DNA from: Segatella copri
GTDB taxonomy: Bacteria; Bacteroidota; Bacteroidia; Bacteroidales; Bacteroidaceae
Assembly (NCBI RefSeq): GCF_019127135.1
Contig: NZ_JAHOEA010000010.1
Coordinates: 16,383-80,382, forward strand
Direction of reading: 5' to 3'
Length of the DNA stretch: 64,000 bases
In this document: one piece after another, positions 1 through 9,808 of the stretch
How the letters are laid out: every line of letters starts with the position of its first letter
Numbering within the stretch: the stretch's first letter is position 1
Notes under the pieces: generated by a model
Told to the model about the DNA's origin: nothing
The model's database searches: none
Seen by the model: the letters and a program-made list of their open reading frames with translations, nothing else
Made by a program: the position numbers and the translations under genes

Positions 1-765
1 GATATAAAGGATATCAACTACGACCGTATCCTGGAGATTGGTAAGCAGTTCTACGGCAATGCCAAGGACTTCACCTTCTATTTCGTAGGTAACTATGATG
101 AGAAGACTCTCCTCCCACTCATCGAGCAGTATATCGCCAGTCTGCCAAACAATGGCTTCAAGCTTAAGAACAAGCAGATTCCTTATGCTAAGGGTAAGGT
201 AAGCAATATCTTTACCAAGGCAATGGAGAACCCACAGAACCAGGCAACAGAGATTTGGTATACCAAGGCTCCATTCACCTTGCAGTATATGGTTCTTGCT
301 GATGTTTCAGCCCGTTTGCTGGAGATGAAGTATTTGCGTACTATCCGTGAGGAACTCAGCGCTGCTTATCATGCAGGTGCAAACTATGGTTTGCTTCGCG
401 ATTATGATAACAAGGCTGCCATCTCTATTACAGCCGTAGCTCAGCTGAACCCAGAGAAGTCGGATATCGCTATTCCTTACTTCTTCAAGGGTATGGATGA
501 GACTATCGCCCAGCCAGATGCAGAAGACCTTCAGAAGGTGAAGGAGATTCTCCTGAAGCAGGCTGCTGTTAGCGAGAAGTCTAACGGTTATTGGCTTGGT
601 GCATTGAGTACATACGAGCGTATGGGTGTTGATACTCATAGCGATTACAAGGAGATGGTGAAGAATCTGAAAGCATCTGAGATTTCAGACTTCCTGAAGA
701 ATGTGATCCTGAAGAGTGGTAATCACTTCGAGATTATCATGAAGGCTGTGAAGAACGAGAAGTAA
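1..765 (+). CDS. M16 (insulinase-type) zinc peptidase, C-terminal part
   Basis: The open frame enters from the left edge, so only the last 254 residues are visible. The fragment reads as the C-terminal half of a long, secreted PqqL-like M16 peptidase: the stretch FYFVGNYDEKTLLPLIEQY is the beta-strand/helix boundary typical of the last M16 repeat, followed by LPNN and the helical region with KYLRTIREELSAAYHAG, which matches the conserved LRTKeqLgYs-like substrate-contact segment. The catalytic HXXEH motif would lie upstream of the window and is not seen. The gene ends at TAA and is followed 20 bases later by a strong hairpin. In Bacteroidota such proteins are usually exported to the periplasm; export cannot be checked here. 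Confidence 0.85.
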   Translation, partial: DIKDINYDRILEIGKQFYGNAKDFTFYFVGNYDEKTLLPLIEQYIASLPNNGFKLKNKQIPYAKGKVSNIFTKAMENPQNQATEIWYTKAPFTLQYMVLADVSARLLEMKYLRTIREELSAAYHAGANYGLLRDYDNKAAISITAVAQLNPEKSDIAIPYFFKGMDETIAQPDAEDLQKVKEILLKQAAVSEKSNGYWLGALSTYERMGVDTHSDYKEMVKNLKASEISDFLKNVILKSGNHFEIIMKAVKNEK

Positions 766-784
766 ATCTCGGACTTGATATAAT

Positions 785-846
785 AAACGTAAAAATCCCG
801 TTGTACAAGCCAGATGGCTGACAACGGGATTTTTACGTTTTTTTCT
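785..846. terminator. Bidirectional hairpin terminator after the M16 peptidase
   Basis: A perfect 20-bp inverted repeat (785-804 with 821-840) around a 16-base loop. A T-tract follows on the plus strand and the A-run at 785-787 supplies Ts on the minus strand. It separates the peptidase from the small gene transcribed towards it. Confidence 0.9.
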
Positions 847-981
847 TTTCCCAAAATTTTTGAAACTCATCATTTAAGAGTCGTTTCGAAAAATCTCTCT
901 TTAAACAGAAAGGATGCGTCCTTATTATATATGTATAAGAGCACCATCTTTCCTTCTTTTACTTTCTGTTTCTGAAGAGTA

Positions 982-1098
982 TTAACCTCTTCTCTTTGCC
1001 TTAGAAGCAAGAGCCTCACGGCGATCCTGAAGAATCTGTTGGCATCTATCGATAGCCTGATTCTGATTTTCTGAATTTACCTTAATTAAATCATTCAT
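982..1098 (-). CDS. Small protein of 38 residues, unknown function
   Basis: An ATG-initiated frame of 38 codons ending in TAA, on the strand opposite to its neighbours. The peptide is hydrophilic, starts MNDLIKVNSENQNQ, continues with a helical stretch QAIDRCQQILQDRREAL and ends in a basic tail SKAKRRG; there is no signal peptide or membrane segment. What makes it credible is a canonical Bacteroidota -7 box (TATCTTTG at 1126-1133) about 28 bases upstream in the same direction, in a stretch with no other gene. There is no strong Shine-Dalgarno, which is normal in this phylum. A short hairpin (AAGGA/TCCTT, about 909-922) with a T-rich flank lies downstream. I do not recognise the family. The basic C-terminus would fit a nucleic-acid or ribosome-associated peptide, but that is a guess. 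Confidence 0.55.
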   Translation of the reverse strand: MNDLIKVNSENQNQAIDRCQQILQDRREALASKAKRRG

Positions 1099-1125
1099 AA
1101 CCTATTGATATTTGTTAACCGCTTG

Positions 1126-1133
1126 CAAAGATA
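1126..1133 (-). promoter_or_regulatory. -7 promoter box (TATCTTTG) for the 38-residue ORF
   Basis: Reverse complement of caaagata, a perfect TAnnTTTG Bacteroidota -7 element, placed to give a leader of about 20-25 bases before the ATG at 1098. Confidence 0.65.
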
Positions 1134-1487
1134 GGGGTTTTCTACCTATTTCTAGGTACAAAATGCATGAAAATGCGTGTTTTATTCGTTATTTTTTGAT
1201 TTATGTCAAAAAAATGTGCAATCGTTTGAACAGTTTCCCCCCTTTAGAATGATAATTGGTATTTCCTGAACGATTTTTTCATAGTCTTTTAAACGAATTG
1301 TCATCGCAATCGTCTATAATAACGTAGAAAGAGCAGAAATGCTGAGTTTTTTAGGGAGATTCATACACGAAATAGGGATTTTTCTTATCGTATTCCCGAT
1401 TTTTTTGCGAACTTTGCACCCGAAAGAACAATAGGAAGTATTGGGTATATATAAATAAGAGTGATAAAAATAAATATATAGAAAGCA

Positions 1488-2363
1488 ATGAAAAAGGTAT
1501 TTCTTTTGGCTGCCCTCGTGCTCGCATGCACAGCTGGCAGCAACGCAAGCGCTATGAACGAGGCAGCGCTCAATGCCTCAATGTCTGAGATGATGCCGGT
1601 TAAGAAAACGGCTAAGAAGACAACAAAGAAGACTTCGAAGAAGACTTCTAAGAAAACTACGACCAAGAAGACTTCTACAAAGAAAACAACTTCTGCAGCA
1701 TCTAACACTACAGCAGCGACAACAACAACTGCTGCAACAACCAGCAATGCCGCCGCTTCTACCAGTGCAACCGGCAATTCAGGCTCTGCCATAGCTGGTA
1801 TCTTGGGTGCTGTACTGGGCGGAAACTCTAACAGCAGCAGCTCTGCAGGTAGCAGCATTATCAATGGCATTCTGAATAATGTAATCGGTTCAGGTACCTT
1901 CAGCAAGCAGGATCTCTGTGCCCATACCTGGAAGTACAGCAAGCCGGGATGCGCCTTTACTTCTGAGAATCTCCTGGCAAAGGCTGGCGGTGAGATTGCT
2001 GCCAACAAGGTAGAGGAGAAGTTGGGTGAGTATTACAGCAAGTTTGGTTTCAGCGGCTCAAACACCTATTTCACCTTCAAAACTGATGGAACTTTCGCTG
2101 CCAAGATAGATGGCAGGTCATGGCAGGGCAATTATACTTTTGATGAGAAGACTCACGCCATTCAGATGAAGGGATTAATCTTGAGTATGTCGGGTTATGC
2201 TACGAAGGCTGCCAATGGCATCAGCCTGCTCTTCGACCAGAAGAAGTTGCTCAACCTCATCAAGACCATCGGTTCCCTCAAGGGTAATTCTACGCTCAGC
2301 GCTCTCGGTACTATCGCCAATAATTACGATGGTATGCGTGTAGGTTTCGAGATGACTAAGTAA
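1488..2363 (+). CDS. DUF4923 family exported protein
   Basis: 291 residues. An N-terminal signal peptide (MKKVFLLAALVLACTAGSNASA) is followed by a strongly biased Lys/Thr linker (about residues 37-65, repeated KKT units) and an Ala/Thr/Ser low-complexity stretch to about residue 100. From about 105 on comes a Gly-rich AGILGAVLGG segment and the conserved DUF4923 body, with the features HTWKYSKPGCAF, ENLLAKAGGEIAANKVE and YTFDEKTHAIQMKG. The family is common in Bacteroidales, is exported and has no known function. The Lys-rich linker suggests contact with an anionic surface such as LPS or peptidoglycan (inference). The gene stands alone and shares a bidirectional hairpin with the convergent GH3 gene. 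A near-consensus GAACTTTG lies about 70 bases upstream but is not a clean promoter. Confidence 0.85.
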   Translation: MKKVFLLAALVLACTAGSNASAMNEAALNASMSEMMPVKKTAKKTTKKTSKKTSKKTTTKKTSTKKTTSAASNTTAATTTTAATTSNAAASTSATGNSGSAIAGILGAVLGGNSNSSSSAGSSIINGILNNVIGSGTFSKQDLCAHTWKYSKPGCAFTSENLLAKAGGEIAANKVEEKLGEYYSKFGFSGSNTYFTFKTDGTFAAKIDGRSWQGNYTFDEKTHAIQMKGLILSMSGYATKAANGISLLFDQKKLLNLIKTIGSLKGNSTLSALGTIANNYDGMRVGFEMTK

Positions 2364-2401
2364 TAACCGAGCCTTCTGTTGGAGTGGGCTCAGTAGATGA
2401 T

Positions 2402-2462
2402 AATCGCCCTGTAAGAAGTAAAGCATCTTTCAAGCTATGCTTTTGCTTCTTGCAGGGCGATT
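2402..2462. terminator. Bidirectional terminator between DUF4923 and GH3 genes
   Basis: A 17-bp inverted repeat with one mismatch (2402-2418 with 2446-2462) and an extra inner stem (AAAGCAT/ATGCTTT), followed by TTTTATTGTTT on the plus strand. It lies between two convergent genes. Confidence 0.8.
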
Positions 2463-2469
2463 TTATTGT

Positions 2470-4839
2470 TTATTTTACGCTCAGTTTCATTGTCTTTACA
2501 TCCTTGCTGTTGGTTCCTATCATAATCTGGAAGTCGCCAGGTTCTATCACGTGCTTCAGATCTGAGTTGTAGAACTTGAGCATATCTGGGGTGATATCAA
2601 AGCTTACCTCCTTGCTCTCACCTACTGCCAGATGGATGCGCTGGAAACCTTTCAGCTCCTTTACAGGACGGGAGATGCTGGCTACCATGTCACGTATGTA
2701 GAGCTGCACAATCTCGTCGGCATCGCGGGAACCACTGTTCTTAACGGTGACGCTAGCTGTAATCTTCTTGCCATCCTGCCATTCGGTAGCCTCCTCATTG
2801 CTGATGCCGGCCTCCTGGCTGCTCAGGCGGAAGTTGCTGTATGAAAAGTTGGTATAGCTCAAGCCGTAACCGAAAGGATAGAGCGGACCATTGCTTACAT
2901 CCAGGCAGTTGCTGGCAAACTTGGCAAACTTCTCATTATCGTCTGCTACAGGGCGGCCGGTGTTCTGATGGTTATAGTAGAGAGGCTCCTGACCGGTAGT
3001 CTTAGGCATCGAAGTGGTGAGCTTACCCGATGGCGATTTGTCGCCAAAGATGACATCGCAGAGTGCATCGCCCATCTCTGAGCCTCCAAACCATACATTC
3101 ATGATGGCTGGTACATGGGCTTTCTCCCAAGTAAGAACCGTAGGACGGCCCGCAAAGTTGAGGAGCACTACTGGCTTGCCCGTCTTCAGGAGTTCGGCAA
3201 GCAGTTCGCGCTGTACGTCCGGCATCTCCAGGTTGGTACGGCTACTGCATTCGCCGCTCATCTCGGCACTTTCGCCCATAGCACATACTATCACATCCGC
3301 CTCTTTAGCTATCTTCAGCGCTTCAGCCTTCATCTCAGCCTCGTAGCCCCAGTTGATCGGTTTACCGGATTCGCCGTTTTTCTGCAGCTCCTGATTGCGC
3401 CAGATATTGCTTCCCTGGGCATATAATAAGGTGGCTTTTCCGGCAAGTGCATGCTCCATTGCCTCCTTGATGGTGGTATATTTAGATGGTGCCTGAGCCA
3501 CACTCCATGTACCGGCTATGTTGTTTCGGGTGTCGGCAAGCGGACCTATCAGGGCTATCTTTCCTTCCTTCTTCAGTGGCAGGATATTTCCTTCGTTCTT
3601 CAGGAGCACGAAGGTCTCTGCAGCTACATCTCGGGCTGCCTGACGGTTCTCTGCGGTATAAATTTCGCTCTTGCTGCGCTTGGTGTTGCAGTAGCGGTAA
3701 GGGTCGCTGAACAGGCCCAGTTTATATTTCGCTTCCAGAATGCGGCGGCAGGCGATGTTCACATCCTCCTCGCTCACCTTTCCTTCTGCTATGCTCTTAG
3801 CCAAATGCTTTACGAAGGCGTTGGAGCACATGTCCATATCGGTACCCGCCTTCAGTGCCTGTTCTGATGCCTCCTTGATGTCTTTAGCCGTTCCGTGCTG
3901 CAGAATCTCGGCGATAGAAGCGTAATCGGTAACAACGAAACCGTTGAATCCCCACTGCTTTCTCAAGACATCGGTCATCATCCATTTGTTGGCTGTAGCA
4001 GGTATGTAGTCGATGAGATTGAATGAAGACATCACGCTGCCTACACCAGCCTTCACCACTGCCTCGTAAGGCGGCAGATACTGGTTCATCATGCGCACGC
4101 GGCTCATATCTACCGTGTTATATTCCTTACCGCTCTCAACGCCTCCGTACAGGGCAAAATGCTTCAGACAAGCCATGATGCGGTTGGCTCTCAGAATCTC
4201 TTCTGTGCGCATATCCACGCCCTGGTAGCCCAGGGTCATCGCTGCTCCCATCACGCCGCTCAGGAAAGGATCCTCGCCATTTCCTTCGCTGATTCGTCCC
4301 CAGCGGGCATCGAGTGCAATGTCTACCATAGGAGAGAATGTCCAGTTGATGCCGTCGGCACTGGCTTCCTTGGCCGATACTTCGCCTACCTTCTTCATCG
4401 CCTCGGTATCCCATGAGCAGGAGAGGGCGAGAGGGATAGGGAACATCGTTTCGTAACCATGAATCACGTCCATACCTACGAGCAGCGGGATGCCCAGACG
4501 GCTGTTCTTGATGGCGATTTCCTGCAGAGCCTTGATCTTATCGAGCCCTTTTATATTGAAAACTCCGCCCATGTTGCCCTGGGCTATATCGCCGCCTACC
4601 TGGGTGTCAAGTGCGCCGCCGGTGGTGATGTCGCCAGCTACCATCAGGTTCAGCTGACCAATCTTCTCCTGTAGCGTCATCTTCGCCATCAGTTGGTCGA
4701 TATACTCCTTCATGGGTAGAATCTTGCCTTTCTTGGTTGTGGCAGTTACTTTTTTCTTAGGGGCTGCGGTATAGGCGAAAGCAGGTGCTGCCATAGAACC
4801 AGCCAAAAGAAATGTGAGTGATAAAAGTGCTGTTCTCAT
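2470..4839 (-). CDS. GH3 beta-glucosidase (BglX-like), exported
   Basis: 789 residues. Signal peptide at 1-22 (ending APAFA), then a short Lys-rich linker and the GH3 N-terminal TIM barrel from about residue 48. Visible active-site features are GMDVIHGYE (D124), the conserved KHF (K226, H227) and the nucleophile motif FVVTDYAS with D305. The alpha/beta sandwich domain follows (WSVAQAP, CAMGESAEMSGE) and then a C-terminal fibronectin III-like domain (YPFGYGLSYTNF, DADEIVQLYIRD, KELKGF). The family removes terminal glucose from beta-linked oligosaccharides; a periplasmic site fits the signal peptide. It is divergent from the DUF6377 regulator and close to a second GH3 and the SusCD/GH16 operon, so it probably finishes beta-glucan breakdown. 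Its own -7 box is at 4880-4887. Confidence 0.95.
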   Translation of the reverse strand: MRTALLSLTFLLAGSMAAPAFAYTAAPKKKVTATTKKGKILPMKEYIDQLMAKMTLQEKIGQLNLMVAGDITTGGALDTQVGGDIAQGNMGGVFNIKGLDKIKALQEIAIKNSRLGIPLLVGMDVIHGYETMFPIPLALSCSWDTEAMKKVGEVSAKEASADGINWTFSPMVDIALDARWGRISEGNGEDPFLSGVMGAAMTLGYQGVDMRTEEILRANRIMACLKHFALYGGVESGKEYNTVDMSRVRMMNQYLPPYEAVVKAGVGSVMSSFNLIDYIPATANKWMMTDVLRKQWGFNGFVVTDYASIAEILQHGTAKDIKEASEQALKAGTDMDMCSNAFVKHLAKSIAEGKVSEEDVNIACRRILEAKYKLGLFSDPYRYCNTKRSKSEIYTAENRQAARDVAAETFVLLKNEGNILPLKKEGKIALIGPLADTRNNIAGTWSVAQAPSKYTTIKEAMEHALAGKATLLYAQGSNIWRNQELQKNGESGKPINWGYEAEMKAEALKIAKEADVIVCAMGESAEMSGECSSRTNLEMPDVQRELLAELLKTGKPVVLLNFAGRPTVLTWEKAHVPAIMNVWFGGSEMGDALCDVIFGDKSPSGKLTTSMPKTTGQEPLYYNHQNTGRPVADDNEKFAKFASNCLDVSNGPLYPFGYGLSYTNFSYSNFRLSSQEAGISNEEATEWQDGKKITASVTVKNSGSRDADEIVQLYIRDMVASISRPVKELKGFQRIHLAVGESKEVSFDITPDMLKFYNSDLKHVIEPGDFQIMIGTNSKDVKTMKLSVK

Positions 4840-4879
4840 TGTTTATTATGTTAATTGTTATTTTTATGTTTATCTTATG

Positions 4880-4887
4880 CAAAGATA
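4880..4887 (-). promoter_or_regulatory. -7 promoter box (TATCTTTG) of the first GH3 gene
   Basis: Reverse complement of caaagata, a perfect TAnnTTTG element about 40 bases upstream of the GH3 ATG. Confidence 0.75.
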
Positions 4888-4924
4888 ATAAAAAAGATGA
4901 TACGATGCGCGATAGAAATGTTAA

Positions 4925-6802
<1,878 letters not shown>

Positions 6803-6829
6803 TAAGTCAAGCTTTTTTTGAGTGGATAG

Positions 6830-6864
6830 AAGTTTGACGCCCTATTTCAAGGCGCCAAACTTTT
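6830..6864 (+). terminator. Terminator of the DUF6377 regulator
   Basis: A 12-bp stem with one mismatch (6830-6841 with 6851-6862), an 8-9 base loop and a TTTT tail. Confidence 0.7.
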
Positions 6865-6871
6865 AAATATG

Positions 6872-6927
6872 CTGAAGTTTCGCAAGTAAGCTCCTAGCCC
6901 GTACTTGAACCACTTGCGAAACTTCAG
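6872..6927. repeat. Perfect 16-bp inverted repeat between convergent genes
   Basis: CTGAAGTTTCGCAAGT (6872-6887) pairs perfectly with 6912-6927 across a 24-base loop. There is no T-tract on either side, so it is not a plain intrinsic terminator. It could be a dispersed palindromic repeat or an mRNA-stabilising 3' element. Confidence 0.6.
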
Positions 6928-6988
6928 TAACATGTATAGAGAAGCTGTGTCTCATAAGAGTAAATGCTTCGGGGTAGTCATCATTTTT

Positions 6989-9253
6989 TTAAAAGAGTTC
7001 GAAGACTTTCTTGAGCTTCAGATTATCGGCTGCATTACCAACAAGAGCCTCAAACTTTCCGGCTTCAGCCTTCCAGGATGAAGATGCCTCATCGTAGAAA
7101 CTGAGGGCCTCTTTGCTGATGGTGATGCTGATATCCTTGCTCTCACCTGGCCGGAGATAAACCTTCTGAAATCCCTTCAGTTCCTTCTGAGGGCGGTCTA
7201 CTGATGCCTTGACATCGTGGATATAGAGCTGAACCGTCTCAGATCCGGCGCACTTTCCGGTATTCTTTACGTTTACGGTAAAGGTGATTGTACCGTCCTG
7301 CTTCATCTGCGCCTTGTCGCTGCGGAGATTAGAGATGGCAAACTGGGTGTAGCTCAAGCCGTGACCGAATGCAAAGGTAGGCTTGATGCGCTCCTTATCG
7401 GTCCAGCGGTAACCTACATAGATGCCTTCCTTATATTCCTCATCAATGATGTTGCCCTTTGTGCCGGCTCCACCTTCCTGGCGCCAGGTTCCCGGATAGG
7501 TATTGAGTGCATGAGCACCTGTTTCCTTCAGCGAGTTGACCCATGTAAACGGCAACTTTCCGCTAGGGTTTGCATCGCCTGTAAGGATGCTTGCAAGGGC
7601 TTCGCCGCTCTCCGAACCGATGAACCAGCCCTGTACGATGCCGGCAACCTTAGCCTTCCAAGGCATAGCTACCGCATTGCCCGAGATGTTGACATAAACG
7701 AAGTTTCTGTTTGCCTTAGCCAAAGCCTCGATCAGCTTATCCTGATGGTATGGCAACTCATAATGCTTGCGGTCGTGACCCTCACAGTCCTGGAAATCGC
7801 TCTTGTTCAGACCACCAAACATGATGACATAGTCGGCAGTCTTGGCTTTCTTTACGGCTTCGGCTATCAGTTCAGCCTCGCTGCGCTTGTCTTCCAGGTT
7901 CTGACCGGTTGTAACGCCATTGTAGTTGCCCGTTACATCGCCCACATATCCGCGGGCATAATCTACCTCGATGCCGTCCTTGCCCAGGCGCGTCTTCAGA
8001 CCATCGAGAGGCGAAATCTCGCGCTGTACCTTGAGCGAAGAAGAGCCTCCGCCTACGGTCATCATCTTGATGGCATTCTCGCCTACTACCAGTACGCGCT
8101 TAGCCTTCTGGGTGTTGATAGGAAGCACATTGTTCCTGTTCTGGAGCAATACGATGCCTTCCTCAGCAATCTGTCTGGCTGCTGCATAATGGCTCTCTGA
8201 GCAGAGGAAACCATGAGGGCGGTTCGGATTCATCGTGGTGCGATAGAAAAGGCGCAATACGCGGCGCACCTTATCGTCCAGCTCCTTCTGGGTGAACTTG
8301 CCTTCCTGTATGGCCTTCATGTAAGGCATGGAGAGATAATAGTTGTCGTAGGCATTGGTAGCGCCCATCGTAAGACCGTCTGTCCAGGTGCCGAACTCCA
8401 TATCCAGCCCGTTCTTTACAGACTGCTCCAGATCGTGGGCACCGCCCCAGTCGCTCACCACGACACCATCATACTTCCAGTCGCCCTTCAGAATCTTGTT
8501 CAGGGTCCACTGGTTGTGGCAGTTGTGCTCATTCTTATATAGGTTGTAGGCTCCCATGATACCCCATGTCTTACCCTTCTCAACAGCCGCCTTGAAGGCA
8601 GGGAGATAGATTTCATGGAGAGCACGGTCGCTGACGATTACGTTCACCTGATGGCGGTATTCCTCGTCATTGTTCAGACAATAGTGCTTTACGCAGGCTG
8701 ATACGCCCTTAGACTGCAATCCCTGGATATATGGCACTACCATGATGCTTGCCAGGAACGGATCTTCGCCCATATACTCGAAGTTGCGGCCGTTGAGAGG
8801 CGTGCGGTAGATGTTGACGCCAGGACCCAGAATCATGTCCTTGCCGCGATACAGGGCTTCTTCGCCCAATGCTTCGCCATAGATGCGGCTCATCTGCGGA
8901 TTCCATGATGCGGCAAGACAGGTGAGGGCAGGGAAGGCTACGCAGGAGTCGTTGGTCTGACCAGCCTGTTCCCACTCATCCCACAATACGTCAGGACGCA
9001 CTCCGTGAGGTCCGTCATCCGTCCAGAAGTCAGGAAATCCCAAGCGTGGTACACCGGCTGATGAAAACTTGCTCTGAGCATGGATGATGCGTATCTTCTC
9101 TGCCAGCGTCATGCGGGAGATGGCATCATCGATGCGCTGCTCTACTGGCTTGGTCTGGTCGAGATAGACTGGCAATTGTCTGGTAGTCTGCTGTGCCTGA
9201 GATGGAGCGATGGCTGCAACCGACAGGACACATGATAAAATGAACTGTTTCAT
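6989..9253 (-). CDS. GH3 beta-glucosidase, exported
   Basis: 754 residues with a signal peptide at 1-20 (ending APSQA). GH3 barrel features are WTDDGPHGVRPD (78-88), NFEYMGEDPF (157-166), VKHYCLNNDE with K189 and H190, and the nucleophile motif YDGVVVSDWGGAHD with D268. The second domain carries GGGSSSLKVQ and the C-terminal fibronectin III-like domain carries FAFGHGLSYTQF and PQKELKGFQKVYLRPGES. It differs clearly from the 789-residue GH3 upstream, so the two are probably complementary in linkage or chain-length preference rather than a recent duplication. It is transcribed divergently from susC and shares the intergenic region with its regulatory motifs. Confidence 0.95.
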   Translation of the reverse strand: MKQFILSCVLSVAAIAPSQAQQTTRQLPVYLDQTKPVEQRIDDAISRMTLAEKIRIIHAQSKFSSAGVPRLGFPDFWTDDGPHGVRPDVLWDEWEQAGQTNDSCVAFPALTCLAASWNPQMSRIYGEALGEEALYRGKDMILGPGVNIYRTPLNGRNFEYMGEDPFLASIMVVPYIQGLQSKGVSACVKHYCLNNDEEYRHQVNVIVSDRALHEIYLPAFKAAVEKGKTWGIMGAYNLYKNEHNCHNQWTLNKILKGDWKYDGVVVSDWGGAHDLEQSVKNGLDMEFGTWTDGLTMGATNAYDNYYLSMPYMKAIQEGKFTQKELDDKVRRVLRLFYRTTMNPNRPHGFLCSESHYAAARQIAEEGIVLLQNRNNVLPINTQKAKRVLVVGENAIKMMTVGGGSSSLKVQREISPLDGLKTRLGKDGIEVDYARGYVGDVTGNYNGVTTGQNLEDKRSEAELIAEAVKKAKTADYVIMFGGLNKSDFQDCEGHDRKHYELPYHQDKLIEALAKANRNFVYVNISGNAVAMPWKAKVAGIVQGWFIGSESGEALASILTGDANPSGKLPFTWVNSLKETGAHALNTYPGTWRQEGGAGTKGNIIDEEYKEGIYVGYRWTDKERIKPTFAFGHGLSYTQFAISNLRSDKAQMKQDGTITFTVNVKNTGKCAGSETVQLYIHDVKASVDRPQKELKGFQKVYLRPGESKDISITISKEALSFYDEASSSWKAEAGKFEALVGNAADNLKLKKVFELF

Positions 9254-9360
9254 AAGTAATGAATATTTATTATGGTTTGTTTATTTCTTGCAGTTGTTTG
9301 TTTTTGCACACCGCCTCTCACGTCTTTTGTGTGTTTTAGGCGTATATGCTCATTCATCTG

Positions 9361-9368
9361 CAAAATTA
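9361..9368 (-). promoter_or_regulatory. -7 promoter box (TAATTTTG) of the second GH3 gene
   Basis: Reverse complement of caaaatta, about 110 bases upstream of the GH3 ATG at 9253. The leader between is about 100 bases. Confidence 0.6.
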
Positions 9369-9405
9369 CTAAATAAATAATGAAAAAATGATGGATGATA
9401 AGTGA

Positions 9406-9415
9406 AAAGTGGATG
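9406..9415 (+). promoter_or_regulatory. AAAGTGGATG motif, GH3/susC intergenic region
   Basis: Second copy of the decamer found upstream of the DUF6377 regulator. It is followed by GG, as is the copy at 9564-9573, extending the match to AAAGTGGATGGG. It lies just upstream of the GH3 -7 box. A partial copy (AAAAGTGG) is at 9483-9490. Confidence 0.35.
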
Positions 9416-9563
9416 GGTGTAAAAAATATAACTTTTGTAAACGGCTGATAATTAATAAGATAGATGTACTGTGGCGCGAATGAAAAGTGGCAGAGTGTGA
9501 ACACTGAAATATACTGATATAACGTTTCAGTGGTGTTCTAGCCTCATTTCCTCCATTTTTCCC

Positions 9564-9573
9564 CATCCACTTT
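9564..9573 (-). promoter_or_regulatory. AAAGTGGATG motif, reverse orientation
   Basis: Inverse copy of the same decamer, about 115-125 bases upstream of the susC -7 box. The rest of the 555-base interval 9254-9808 is AT-rich and holds no gene. It also contains an imperfect inverted repeat (GAACACTGAAA at 9499-9509 with TTTCAGTGGTGTTC at 9525-9538). Confidence 0.35.
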
Positions 9574-9687
9574 CGTATAGTTGTTAAAAATAGATAAGTA
9601 TCTGAAAACAAACTATATAAGTTGTTTTGAACAAGCATTTTTTCCACTTATCTGTTGAAGGGGCTAGGATTTATCAAAAAATCATAT

Positions 9688-9695
9688 TATATTTG
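9688..9695 (+). promoter_or_regulatory. -7 promoter box (TATATTTG) of the susCD operon
   Basis: A perfect TAnnTTTG element about 114 bases upstream of the susC ATG, giving a leader of roughly 100 bases. Confidence 0.7.
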
Positions 9696-9808
9696 CAATC
9701 GGAAACACGGCTTAACGCATTTTAGGAAATGCACAGCCGCACAGTCTTATACATTATTATAATAGAGTGAACTAACAAATAGATATTTTTCTAAACTAAT
9801 AATCGAAT

